Part shown: positions 33,201 through 42,414 of the stretch, piece by piece
How positions within the stretch are numbered: the first letter of the stretch is position 1
How the letters are laid out: each line of letters opens with the position of its first letter
NCBI GenBank assembly: GCA_948144175.1
Contig: CANXME010002160.1
Coordinates: forward strand, 1,559,501 to 1,623,500
Direction of reading: 5' to 3'
Length of the DNA: 64,000 nucleotides
Source of the DNA: Closterium sp. NIES-65
Taxonomy: Eukaryota > Streptophyta > Zygnematophyceae > Desmidiales > Closteriaceae
Notes under the pieces: generated by a model
The model's input: only the letters and a program-made list of their open reading frames with translations
What the model was told of the DNA's origin: nothing
Database searches by the model: none
Made by a program: the position numbers and the translations under genes

Positions 33201-35875
33201 TGCCCATGTGCTCTTTCCAGCGACATGGCTAACAACCAGCTCCAGGGGGCTCTTCCTTCTACTCTTGGCTGGCAACTTAGTGCTTTGTAAGCGCGCATTG
33301 AATTTGTTCACTCCAGTAGGGCAGGAAGTGCACATTTTGAAACATATGCTGCCTCTTTTTTCCTTGATTGAAAACAGAGCGTGTTGTGTATTTGCAACTC
33401 TGTCACCGTTCTTTATTTCTACACACTGCGAGCCCTTCGGCCATTCCCATTCCCACACCTGTGCCAACAGTAACATTTCCCACAACCAGTTCACTGGCAT
33501 TGTTCCTCCTAGCATTTGGAGCCTGGAGTACCTGACCTCCCTGTGAGTACCTGACCTCCCTGTGAGTACCTGACCTCCCTGTGAGTACCTGACCTCTCTG
33601 TGAGCTCCTGACGTCACCGTGAGTGCTGACACTCATCCCATCAAAATCTCCTCGTGGGATGGGGAAGGTAAGAAGCAGCAAATGAAGGCAAGGTGAGTAC
33701 ACTTTGACCAATGGCTAAACCAAGTCTCGACCCTTAGGTTCTGCCTGCAAGGTCTCCTCAGATATCACATGCAAATGCCAACCAGGAGGCAGTAGGAAGG
33801 GAAATTCTTACATAGCAGGCAGCTGTGGCCGAGGAAATTGGTAGACCGCTACATTGATCAAATGAACTGGAGATAAGCCATACCAATGTGGGAGCCAAAG
33901 TAAGTTAGGTGATTAGATGGCCCACTAGGTAGGGTTATGAGTACATTTGTAGTGTTCAAACCCCAGCGTGAGGTGCTGGCGTTGCTTCAATTGGGACAGT
34001 TGTACCCGACACTCATGTACAACACGTGTTTGAGCACACTGGCTCACCGAATTTCACATCATTCCAACAATGGCCAATGGATGGCTCAAACCTCGCTGCA
34101 GCACGTTGCTTCTGATGCATGTTACCATCTTATCAATTCTCTCCACTGTTGCCCATGTGCTATTTCCAGCGCCATGGCTAACAACCAGTTCCAGGGGCCT
34201 CTTCCTTCTGCTCTCTCCTCCTCCGAACTTAGGGCTCTGTAAGCGCGCCTTTCATTTGTTTGCTCCTGTATCAAAGAAGGGCGGGAGACACACATCCTCT
34301 AGCAAATGCTGCCTCATTTTCTCCTGTTTGCAATGGTACAAATTCCCATTTGTACACACCGCGTGCCCTTTCCCCACTCCCATCCCGTGCATCCATACAG
34401 TGAGCTGCAAGGCAATTCATTCTCTGGCTCGCTTCCAAACTTTATTTCGTGGGGAACCCCTCTGCTACGTGTGCTGTGAGATCATTGCCATGTTCTTATT
34501 CTTCTCTGCCGCTTATTTATCTATGTGTGCACTTCATGTGAATGATATATTGCTTCTCATATCTTCTTCCCTTTAACAAGGCCAGATATGTTATAACAGC
34601 CACACTCCCAGCAACGCATGTCTCTGAGGGCATGGTAAGCCACCAGTTATTTTTGCCACGTTTTATGTATCCTGATTCCCCTCGCCTCCCCTTCCCCATC
34701 TTTCCAGTCTCTCCCCCCATTCTTCCCACAACCACCCACCCCACACTATTCTCAGTGATATAAGTGACAACCAGCTCAATGGCTCCCTCCCTAAATCCAT
34801 CTCCTTCCTTACATCGCTGCAGCACCTGTGAGCCGAAGACAGCCCTTGTGCACATGAGGCACGGTGCTGTTGTGAAACTCGGATGTCTGAGAAAGCACGG
34901 ATGCTGCCTTAAAAAAATGGGTCGTGTCTTGGCATAGCATGGCTGACAGCATCAGCCGGGGCAGCACATTTTGCTGCATTCCACAAAGTGGACTCGCAAA
35001 AAGGCTTCTCTCGAACATCATTGCAAGAAGCTGATTCACTTGGTTTGCTGGCATGCACGTGTGGCATGGCACGGCATGGCAGGGGCCTTGGAGGTAACAA
35101 CTTGAGTGGCCTCATACCAGCGAGCCTGGGGGGATTTGAGGATCTAACATCCCTGTGAGTAGCACAACCTGTCCCTGTCACCCACAAACCTAATCGTGGC
35201 TGCCCTCCTGGCAATGCTCGTACGGCTTACACCTTTCCTACTTGGGTCTCACAAGCACATCTCGCATCCCCCCCATTCGAATCACTGGCACCAGAGATGT
35301 GTTGACTGGCCTCTTTATAGCATGCACTCCTTAATGGCTCATGCTACATCATCCTTCTTGTCTCAATTGTTCAATTGCTCTGCCACGAGCGAACCAAACG
35401 GACATTGCATGCAGTATCCAATCAAACTCATAGGACACATTCAGACTGACATAATCATTTCTTATACATGCTTGTCAAAATGTGTGTTGCTATGAAGCAT
35501 TTGGCTCAAGGGACACTTTCCTTCTCCATGGCTTTGACCTGTTCTTGTCTTCACGCATTCCTGGCTCACAAGATGGGTTTTTCAAAAATCTTGTACAGTA
35601 TCCACATTTTATCGCTTGTGTATTCTTGCCTCCCTTCTCCCATCCGTCTCTTCCCCACCTCGCCCCCAGGAACGTCTCGGGCACGGGGCTGACCTGCCCT
35701 CCAGAGGGCAGCAAGTGCCTGGTGAAGCAGAGAAACACCACCAGCTTCTGCCGCCTCTGCTTCTCCTTCTGCTCCTCCTGCACTCCCCATGCATGTGAGT
35801 CTCCTTTTTGCTATGACTGCACACACACCCACACGCACACACACACGCACGCACACGCACACGCACATGCACACG

Positions 35876-35915
<40 letters not shown>

Positions 35916-36507
35916 AACACCAGATTGATGCCACACCAACTTTAAACAAGCCTTGCATAATTGGCCAGTTGGCGAGACAAGGCATGCCTTGCATATTATA
36001 AATCAACTACGTCCAATCTATGCCCACATTCCAGTGTCAGCACCCACAGAAGCACCAGCATCGGATGAAGCACCAGCATCAATTGAAGCACCAGCATCGG
36101 CTGAAGCACCAGCATCGGCTGAAGCACCAGCATCAACTGGAGCACCAGCATCGGCTGGAGCACCAGCATCGGCTGAAGCACCAGCATCAACTGGAGCACC
36201 AGCATCAACTGGAGCACCAGCATCGGCTGAAGCACCAGCATCAACTAGAGCACCAGCATCAACTGGAGCACCAGCATCGGCTGAAGCACTAGCATCAACT
36301 GGAGCACCAGCATCGGCTGAAGCATCAGCATCAACTGGAGCACCAGCGTCGGCTGAAGCACCAGCATCAACTGGAGCACCAGCGTCGGCTCCAGTGCCAG
36401 CACCTAGTTCCCCATCAGCATCTGCCCCTTGCACTCTCATTGCTGTTGCCATCAACCTCTCGGGTGCTGCTGCTCTTGCCTCCGTCTCGCTCCTAATTGG
36501 GATGTGA
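22438..36507 (+). CDS. Secreted multi-exon LRR protein with AGP-like stalk and C-terminal hydrophobic tail
   Basis: A chain of 28 recognisable exons: 26 LRR exons, one Cys-rich cap exon and one stalk/tail exon. LRR exons are mostly 69-75 bp, begin with one base after AG and end with two bases (usually CT) before GT. All introns between them are therefore phase 2 and any exon can be skipped or duplicated in frame. Repeats follow the plant LRR pattern (DLSxNxLxGxLPxxI...L). After the last LRR comes a Cys-rich cap, then an EAPAS/TGAPAS repeat stalk and a hydrophobic C-terminus. No kinase domain follows before the stop at 36505-36507. I infer an extracellular, possibly GPI-anchored protein. The signal-peptide exon was not found. 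Two donor sites (after 25601 and 31438) are non-canonical, so the gene may be partly decayed or differently spliced. Confidence 0.65.
23882..23962. repeat. (GTTT)n then (GT)n microsatellites
   Basis: Simple repeats in the intron after LRR exon 3. Confidence 0.9.
25055..26035 (+). CDS. LRR gene exons 5-7
   Basis: Exons 25055-25123 (MDGFSCLAPLTRLQFL), 25527-25601 (NLAPGELSSSLSALSKLGYL) and 25967-26035 (LPQWISSLSRLVYL). The first two correspond to left-arm exons 2292-2223 and 1184-1107. The site after 25601 reads CT-ATAAGT where the other exons have CT-GT, so this donor is lost or another is used. A further degenerate LRR-like stretch (SEIGGDSFGLL, about 24570-24610, with a left-arm match near 2720) lies before exon 5 and is not counted. 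Confidence 0.6.
26660..29058 (+). CDS. LRR gene exons 8-13
   Basis: Exons 26660-26740 (FPTEWMAFTRLQTL), 26920-26991 (LNGFTGSIPSTISALTALTD), 27220-27291 (LYFNNLTGSIPADISKLTEL), 27603-27665 (YNNLTGAVPAIRGFLQTM), 28126-28182 (DLSHNHLTTMPTAISAENM) and 28999-29058 (LSHNDLKGSVPVNGDVYSM). All have one base before the first full codon and two after the last, and all have GT donors. Exons 11-13 are shorter (57-63 bp), giving truncated repeats. Confidence 0.65.
30105..31639 (+). CDS. LRR gene exons 14-18
   Basis: Exons 30105-30176 (DLSDNPLSGGLDVLLKTSST), 30449-30520 (CNFSGPFPSYPNIRIERL), 30948-31022 (DVSNNSFTGPFPSNILNAEN), 31376-31438 (NLSHNNFTGPLPPKMAVLMS) and 31568-31639 (NISHNKFSGVVPRGIWALTS). Exon 17 (31376-31438) is followed by GA instead of GT. 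Reading on gives a TAG within three codons, so either splicing is defective there or a truncated secreted form is made. Confidence 0.65.
31146..31365 (+). repeat. 25-bp minisatellite in LRR intron
   Basis: About nine diverged units of TTCATTGCATCCAAGCCATA followed by TACCC, lying in the intron before exon 17. Confidence 0.8.
32223..34475 (+). CDS. LRR gene exons 19-24 (amplified exon-pair module)
   Basis: Exons 32223-32291, 32494-32565, 33221-33286, 33471-33542, 34170-34238 and 34401-34475. Exons 19, 21 and 23 are near copies (MAHNQLQGPLPSALSS-like), and exons 20 and 22 are near copies (NISHNQFTGVVPPSIWSLEY). The introns are also duplicated: for example GTAAGTTAGGTGATTAGATG occurs at about 32938 and about 33901. 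The unit is roughly 0.95 kb and carries two LRR exons, so recent tandem duplication added LRRs in frame. Confidence 0.7.
32549..32719 (+). repeat. 19-bp tandem repeat across an exon-intron border
   Basis: Nine head-to-tail units of GAGTACCTGACCTCCCTGT, starting inside exon 20 and running into the intron. Each unit recreates a CCCT-GTGAGT splice donor. Confidence 0.92.
33526..33601 (+). repeat. 19-bp donor-site repeat, second array
   Basis: Four units of the same 19-mer at the matching border of exon 22; shorter than the first array. Confidence 0.92.
34756..35794 (+). CDS. LRR gene exons 25-27, last LRRs and Cys-rich cap
   Basis: Exons 34756-34827 (DISDNQLNGSLPKSISFLTS), 35083-35154 (GNNLSGLIPASLGGFEDLTS) and 35670-35794. 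The last reads NVSGTGLTCPPEGSKCLVKQ and then RNTTSFCRLCFSFCSSCTPH, with seven Cys after the LRRs. It ends in phase 1, unlike all earlier exons. A Cys-containing cap closing the LRR solenoid is normal for extracellular plant LRR proteins. Confidence 0.65.
35815..35921. repeat. (CA)n / (CACG)n microsatellite
   Basis: Long CA-rich run in the last intron of the LRR gene. Confidence 0.9.
36035..36507 (+). CDS. LRR gene exon 28: EAPAS/TGAPAS stalk and hydrophobic tail
   Basis: Continues in phase 1 from the cap exon. It holds about 19 tandem 18-bp units (GCACCAGCATCAACTGGA and variants, 36050-36390) read as EAPAS, TGAPAS and SAEAPAS. Ala-Pro, Ser-Pro and Thr-Pro dipeptides of this kind are the glycomodules of arabinogalactan proteins. 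A spacer VPAPSSPSASAPC is followed by LIAVAINLSGAAALASVSLL, then IGM and TGA. Small residues followed by a C-terminal hydrophobic stretch with no basic tail suggests a GPI-attachment signal; a single transmembrane segment is the alternative. Confidence 0.7.
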
Positions 36508-36764
36508 AGTGGAGTAGAGTTTTCACATATTGGTTTTGTATCAATTGGTTTGGACAAGTGGATTTGTGTGATGGGACCCAAGTTTGAAGTACTTAACTGA
36601 GGTATGCGTGTTGTAGCTTTCGTATACTGTCGAATGATTGCTGTAGTCAATAAGAGTCAAGGTAGAAAACGTTTGGGATTTATGGCTACCTTGTAAGCCA
36701 GCGTCAGTTGTGTACACTTGCAGTGTGACACTTATCCATGCTTTTTCGGGATTGCCTGTTATTG

Positions 36765-36870
36765 TGTTCCCTCATTTATTGGCTCCAACTGCAGCACCTA
36801 AGGTCCCTTCAGCGTCTGGCCCTTGCACACTCGTTGCTGCAATTGTATTCTATTTATTCAAAATGCCGAA
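36765..36870 (+). pseudogene. Partial copy of the LRR gene tail exon
   Basis: APTAAPKVPSASGPCTLVAA resembles the SPSASAPCTLIAVAINLSG tail of exon 28. Only the spacer and part of the hydrophobic segment remain. Confidence 0.6.
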
Positions 36871-37195
36871 GAGAATCGATACAAATCAGGATTTTTTGGA
36901 GAAGTTCGTTACCATGTGTTAGGCTTTTAGTGAACCGTGTTTTGTCTTGACTTAAAAGTGTTACGGTACTGTTCAAGTAGTGCACCACACTCGTGTTTGG
37001 ACATACAGCCTTGAACGCCATATCATTCCCAAACGCGGGCAAAGGATAATGTGAGAATCCCCCTCAAGTACTTGAGCTTGACAGGGTACTGTACCGCCCC
37101 AAAAGGTGAACTCTAGTTACGCGTAGACGAAATGAGACGACTCTACTATGTGATGTTCACATTGTATGTGCGACCCCAATTTTAGGGTACGTGTT

Positions 37196-37700
37196 GTCAA
37201 CCACAGAAGCACCAGCACCAACTGAAGCACCAGCCTCGGGCGAAGCACCAACATAAACTGAAGCACCATTGTCAACTCCAGCGCCACCATCGTTTGAAGC
37301 ACCAGCATCGGCTGAAGCACCGGCATTGGCTGAAGCACCTGCATCAACTGCAGTGCCAGCACCCAAGTCCCTATCGGCATGTGCCCCTTGCATGTTCATT
37401 GCTGCTGCCATCAACCTCTCTGGTGCTGCTGCGATCGCAACCGTCTTGCTCCTGATCTTTGGCATGTGAAGCGTAGATCTTTCATATCTTGGTTTTGTAT
37501 GTTTTGGGCAGTTGGATTGTGTGTTTTGGGACCCAAGTCTGAAATAGCATGGCCAGGGCAATTTTTACCTGCGTGTGCTGTAGCTCTCTCAGGGATGATT
37601 GCTGTAATCGATTCTACTTTTGCTAGAAACAGTTTGGGTTTTGTTTCTACGGACTGGATTATCATTAATCGTTGGTTGCACCAAGGAAAGGGCTCGTTAT
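37196..37700 (+). pseudogene. Second tandem copy of the LRR gene 3' end
   Basis: Encodes EAPASAEAPALAEAPAST, a spacer PAPKSLSACAPC and the tail IAAAINLSGAAAIATVLLLI ending FGM-TGA, close to exon 28. The 3' flanking sequence is also similar (TTTGGGACCCAAGT). An in-frame TAA at 37254-37256 interrupts the stalk. Confidence 0.7.
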
Positions 37701-37739
37701 GGATTGTACAGTGCTTGTACACTTCGATTTGATTTTTAC

Positions 37740-38038
37740 ATGGTTTATGGCCTTGGCAGCCCCAAAAAATCAAGAGAAATTTCTCTTATTTAGTTAAAAA
37801 TTCTGAGGACGTACATTTGACATCAAGGACCGCGAATGCGCGCTCTACCCTCAGGGTCCGTCAAAACATATTGTAACTCTGAGTTTGTATACAAGTAATA
37901 AGGGTCGCCTAAAGTACTGTTTTACTCTGACTGGACCTGCTGGTCTGAAAAATTGCCTTAGGAGAATCTTTCAGAGTTTAATCCTTGAAGGATTTTGCGG
38001 CAAAAGACTGGAATTCATGTGCTAGTCAATTGCGAGAA
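37740..38038. other. No gene recognised
   Basis: Unique non-coding sequence between the LRR 3' copies and the truncated left end of copia element D. Confidence 0.4.
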
Positions 38039-38217
38039 GGACCTCCCCCTTGCTGCGCAAGGGGAAGACCGTGGTGTAACGCGTGTAGTCGTCAACAACC
38101 ACCAAAAAGTACCGCTCGTGGCCCAGTCCACTTACGCGGGCTGGGCCCCACACGTCCATGTGGAGAGTCTACAGGGGAGCCTCTGTCAAGGGAAACGAAA
38201 AAGAGTGAGGAGCGGCG

Positions 38218-38349
38218 TGTCAGAACTTATAGCTTACTTGTTTCTGTAGGCTATAGTGGGGTATCCCATAGGGGGTACAACCCAATTAGGGTTTCCTATT
38301 TGTACTCACTTCGTTCATAGTCATTTCATTCTCGTTCTTTGTTTCCACA
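38218..38349 (+). repeat. 5' LTR of element C
   Basis: 132 bp, TGTCAGAACTTATAG to GTTTCCACA; identical to 45439-45570. Confidence 0.95.
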
Positions 38350-38393
38350 TGGAATCAGAGCAGGTTCCCTCCTAGGGACTGCTTCTAGGGCCC
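38350..38393 (+). promoter_or_regulatory. Element C primer-binding site, hairpin and GGGCCC
   Basis: TGGAATCAGAGC directly follows the LTR. The hairpin TCCCT/AGGGA is at 38366-38378. GGGCCC is at 38388-38393, 38 nt after the LTR. The same order and spacing occur in A, B, E and I. Confidence 0.75.
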
Positions 38394-38437
38394 ACCGAAC
38401 CGCGCCCCGAGGCGCGTTTTTTTTTTAGCGACCCGTC

Positions 38438-39288
38438 GTGTCGCCCCTAGCGGACCGTTGCGCCGCCCTTCCCCTCGCGGCTCCGCCGCCCTTCCCTAGC
38501 GGCCCCGCCGCCCTTCGATCGCGGCCCCGCCGCCCTCTGCTACGCGGCCCCGCCGCCGCCCTTCGATCGCGGCCCCGCCGCCCTCGGCTACGCGGCCCCG
38601 CCGCCCTCTGCCTCGCGGCCCCGCCGCCCTCTGCTACGCGGCCCCGCCGCCCTCTGCTACGCGGCCCTGCCGCCCTCTGCTACGCGGCCCCGCCGCCCTT
38701 CGATCGCGGCCCCGCCGCCCTTTGCCACGCGGCCCCGCCGCCCTCTACTACGCGGCCCCGCCGCCCTCTGCTACGCGGCCCCGCCGCCCTTCGATCGCGG
38801 CCCCGCCGCCCTCTGCTACGCGGCCTCGCCGCCCTCTGCTACGCGGCCCCGCCGCCCCCTGCTACGCGGCCCCGCCGCTCTCTTCGGTCGCGGCCCCGCC
38901 GCCCTCTGCTAAGCGGCCCCGCCGCTCTCTTCGGTCGCGGCCCCGCCGCCACTCTACTACGCGGCCCCGCCGATCCGCCCAGCAGCAGCCGCCGCCGCCT
39001 GAGCCGCCGCCGAGCCGCCGCCGAGCCGTCGCCGAGCCGCCGAGCCGCCGCCGAGCCGCCGCCAGAGCCGCCGCCGAGCCGCCAGAGCCGCCGCCGAGCC
39101 GCCCGTGACGCCCGAGCCGCCCGCGCCGCCCAGCAGCAGCCGAGCCGCCGCCGAGCCGCCGCCGCCTGAGCCGCCGCCGAGCCGCCGCCGAGCCGCCGCC
39201 GAACCGCCGCCGACCCGCGCCGCCCGAGCCGCCTGCGGAGCCGTGCTGCTGTTCCTCTGCTGCTGACCTACCCGCCTCTCCCAGCCCG
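38438..39288 (+). repeat. Element C GC-rich leader repeats
   Basis: CGCGGCCCCGCCGCCCTCTGCTA-type units (38460-38985), shortened here as CGGCCCCGCCGCCCT plus a variable 8-11 bp, are followed by GAGCCGCCGCC units (38990-39235). Open frames across it are compositional, and I do not call a gene. Confidence 0.8.
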
Positions 39289-39309
39289 GTGAGATTTTCA
39301 GCTGCTGTC

Positions 39310-42300
39310 ATGGCCACCCCCAATGTTCTTACCTTTGACGCTGAGGGGAGGGCCATTGACTTTGCCGTCTGGATTGAGGACCTGCAGCTGTACTTACTGT
39401 GTGATGCGATAGATGAGGTCTCGCTCTTTGACTTTGTCTCTGGCGCTGTCCCTGCCCCACCTGCCGATGCTGACTCTGCCGTTCGCTCCAAGTGGGCGAC
39501 CCGCGATGCTGCTGCACGTCTTGCTGTGCGTCGCCACCTCCCTTCCTCTGAGCGTGCCCACTTTAGTCAGTGCAAGACCGCTCAGGCCTTGTACGACGCT
39601 GTAGTTGCACGCTACTCCTCCCCTTCCTCCGCTACCCTTAGCCGCCTCATGCTACCGTTTCTCTTCCCTGACCTCGCTTCCTTTAGCACTGTCGCTGACC
39701 TCGTTACCCACCTCCGTGCTAGTGACACCCGCTACCGCGCTGCCCTTCCTGCTGAGTTCCGCGCTGCGAACCCTCCTCCCATGTACATCACTCTCTACTT
39801 TCTCGTCACCCGTCTCCCTGAGTCCCTTCGTGTCGTTAGGGACCAGTTTCTCTCTGTCTGTCCCACCGCTCTCACTGTCGACCTCCTTGAGGAGTCCCTG
39901 CTAGCGGCTGAGAAGAGTATTGTCGCTGTAGGGGCCTCTCGGGGTGACCCTCGCACCCCTATCTTTGAGGGGTGTGCTCCTTCCCCCCTGCTGCCCTCTG
40001 TCGCCTCTGCCGCTGCGGCCGACCTCACTGGTTTTGAGTCGGTCGGCGCGGCGTCTGCCCCCAGCGGCAGACGCCGCGCTGGCAAGGGCAAGGGGGGCAA
40101 GGGAGCGGGTGGAGCTAGAGGGGGCGGTGGAGGAGGCGGTGGGGGTGGCGGGGGGAGTGGGGGTGGCGGTGGGGGTGGTGGCGGGAGTGGAGGTACTGGT
40201 GGCGGCGGTGGAGGCGGAGGTGGCGGCGGAGGTGGTAGCGGAGGAGGCGGTGGGAGCGGTGGGAGCGACGGTCCTGGTGGGGGAGGTGGAGGTGGAGACG
40301 GGGGTGGCGGTGGAGGCGGGGGTGGCAGTGGAGGCGGGGGTCGGAGTGGCTCGTCCCAGCGGAGCAGCTCCGGGGGTGGTCAGCGCCAGCAGCAGCAGCA
40401 GCAGCAGCCACAGCAGCAGCCACAGCAGCAGCAGCGCTCTCGCACCGTCCCCGCCCCTCAGCAGCTCCGTGAGTGGTACTCGCAGCGTCAGCGTGGTGGT
40501 GCGCTTGGTCCTTGCCCCTACGTTCTCCGCACCGGTGACCGTGCAGGGGAGAGGTGTGGAGGCGCCCACGCTGCCCGCCGCTGCTTTGGCCGCCTGACTG
40601 ACGCCTGGCGTCAGCAGTTTCCGGAGGCAGCTGAGATCCCCCGCTGGGGAGAGCTGTCTAGGGCTGGTGTAGCTATTTATGATCTTGATTTTGATGCTAT
40701 TCTCTCTGCTATGTATGCTGCGATTGGTAGTGATGAGGATGACTGTTACCGGTGTTTCCCGCCCGACCCGGGCATTGGTACTGCCGCGTCAGGTACTAGT
40801 GAGGCTGCTGCTCTAGGTGCCAGTGCGTCTGTGCTCTCAGGTGCTGGTGAGTCTGCCCTCTCAGGTACTGTGTCGGCTTCGGCCTCTCACACCTTCACCC
40901 TTGACTCTGGAGCGTCTCGCTCCTTCTTTCGGGACCGCACCACTCTCACGCCGCTGAGTCGGCCGGTTGCGGTGTCCCTGGCTGACCCCTCTGGGGGGCC
41001 TGTCCTGTCTCGCTTCTCCACTGTCCTCCCGTGTCCGGCGGCCCCCTCTGGCACCCTGACTGGTCTCTACCTCCCCTCGTTCTCGACGAACTTGGTGAGT
41101 GGTGCTGACCTCCAGGATGCGGGTGTCCACCAGTTCACCCCTGCTCGTCAGCGGGTGACCCACTACACGGAGGCGGATACAGGTCGCCACCTGGCTACGT
41201 TTACACGTCGGCCAGGGTCGAGCCTGTACACTCTGACCACTGCTTCTCCTCCAGGTGCTGAGTCTGGTAGGGTCACTTCGTCTGGTCAGGTGTTTGCTGC
41301 AGCGTCCAGGTCTGGTCCTGAGTCTGCCCCCTGCTCGTGCCGTCGTTTGTCTCACGAGACCCTCCTCTGGCACCACCGCCTTGGCCACCCCTCTCTGCTT
41401 CGGCTCAGAGGCATGGCCTCGCGAGTCCTTGTGTCTGGTCTTCCTCGGTCTCTCCCTCCCCTTCCTCCGGGCCCTGGCCCCACCTGTGTCCCCTGTGTCG
41501 AGGGGCGCCAGCGTGCTGCCCCTCACTCCTCCCAGTTTCCTCCGACAGAGGCCCCGTTGCAGACGCTTCACATGGATGTGTGGGGCCCAGCCCGCGTCCG
41601 TGGACAGGGTCAGGAGCGCTACTTCCTGCTGGTGGTTGACGACTACTCGCGTTACACCACAGTCTTCCCCTTGCGCAGCAAGGGTGAGGTCACTGCGGTG
41701 TTGATCGACTGGATCCGCGCAGCTCGTCTCCAGCTTCGGAGGAGCTTTGGCTCTGACTTCCCTGTTTTGCGTCTGCACTCGGACAGAGGCGGAGAGTTCT
41801 CCTCTGGCCTCCTGAGTGCCTACTGTCGTGCGCGAGGCATCCGTCAGACCTTCACGCTTCCGGACTCACCGCAGCAGAATGGGATTGCTGAGCGCCGCAT
41901 TGGCATGGTCATGGACGTCGCTCGTACGTCCATGATGCATGCGGCTGCTCCCCATTTTCTGTGGCCGTTTGCGGTCAGGTACGCTGCGCACCAGATCAAC
42001 CTCCACCCCAGGGTCTCTCGACCGGAGACCTCCCCAGCCCTGCTGTGGACGGGGAAGGTTGGCGATGCGTCGGCGTTCCGGGTCTGGGGATCTCGGGCGT
42101 TTGTTCGCGACCTGTCTGCGGACAAGCTATCCCCTCGTGCTTCTCCCTGCGTCTTCCTGGGGTTCCCCCCCGACGCCCCTGGGTGGCAGTTTTACCACCC
42201 CACCTCTCGACGTGTTCTGTCCTCCCAGGACGTCACGTTCGACGAGTCGGTACCCTACTACCGCCTCTTCCCCTACCGCACTCCGTCCCTCCCCCCGCCC

Positions 42301-42414
42301 CCGCTCTTCTTGGTACCAGGTCCCCCCCCGGTAGTCCCCCTCCCCCCCTCAGGGTCCTGCCCCTTCAGGTGTGTCCCAGGTAGACGCGGTCGAGCCTGTC
42401 GAGGTCACTGGTGA
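39310..42414 (+). CDS. Element C gag-protease-integrase polyprotein
   Basis: An in-frame ATG at 39289 precedes, but the ATG at 39310 (MATPNVLTFDAEGRAIDFAV) matches the other copies. Numbering from 39289: gag core to about residue 240; basic GRRRAGKGKGGKGAGG; Gly-rich tract about 275-350; Gln run; nucleocapsid Cys/His segment about 405-430; protease FTLDSGASRSFF with Asp539; pre-integrase LLWHHRLGHPSLLRLRGMAS and CVPCVEG. The integrase core has Asp763 (HMDVWGPA), Asp832 (LHSDRGGEF) and Glu868 (QQNGIAE), giving exact DD35E spacing. The frame is lost near 42340, where a C run is one base longer than in locus B, and it ends at 42414. Confidence 0.93.
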   Translation: MATPNVLTFDAEGRAIDFAVWIEDLQLYLLCDAIDEVSLFDFVSGAVPAPPADADSAVRSKWATRDAAARLAVRRHLPSSERAHFSQCKTAQALYDAVVARYSSPSSATLSRLMLPFLFPDLASFSTVADLVTHLRASDTRYRAALPAEFRAANPPPMYITLYFLVTRLPESLRVVRDQFLSVCPTALTVDLLEESLLAAEKSIVAVGASRGDPRTPIFEGCAPSPLLPSVASAAAADLTGFESVGAASAPSGRRRAGKGKGGKGAGGARGGGGGGGGGGGGSGGGGGGGGGSGGTGGGGGGGGGGGGGSGGGGGSGGSDGPGGGGGGGDGGGGGGGGGSGGGGRSGSSQRSSSGGGQRQQQQQQQPQQQPQQQQRSRTVPAPQQLREWYSQRQRGGALGPCPYVLRTGDRAGERCGGAHAARRCFGRLTDAWRQQFPEAAEIPRWGELSRAGVAIYDLDFDAILSAMYAAIGSDEDDCYRCFPPDPGIGTAASGTSEAAALGASASVLSGAGESALSGTVSASASHTFTLDSGASRSFFRDRTTLTPLSRPVAVSLADPSGGPVLSRFSTVLPCPAAPSGTLTGLYLPSFSTNLVSGADLQDAGVHQFTPARQRVTHYTEADTGRHLATFTRRPGSSLYTLTTASPPGAESGRVTSSGQVFAAASRSGPESAPCSCRRLSHETLLWHHRLGHPSLLRLRGMASRVLVSGLPRSLPPLPPGPGPTCVPCVEGRQRAAPHSSQFPPTEAPLQTLHMDVWGPARVRGQGQERYFLLVVDDYSRYTTVFPLRSKGEVTAVLIDWIRAARLQLRRSFGSDFPVLRLHSDRGGEFSSGLLSAYCRARGIRQTFTLPDSPQQNGIAERRIGMVMDVARTSMMHAAAPHFLWPFAVRYAAHQINLHPRVSRPETSPALLWTGKVGDASAFRVWGSRAFVRDLSADKLSPRASPCVFLGFPPDAPGWQFYHPTSRRVLSSQDVTFDESVPYYRLFPYRTPSLPPPPLFLVPGPPPVVPLPPSGSCPFRCVPGRRGRACRGHW

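Noticed and set aside
35996..36650. Antisense open frames across the 18-bp stalk repeat
   Set aside because: They arise from the repeat having no stops in any frame; the sense frame fits the upstream splice phase and ends in a plausible anchor.
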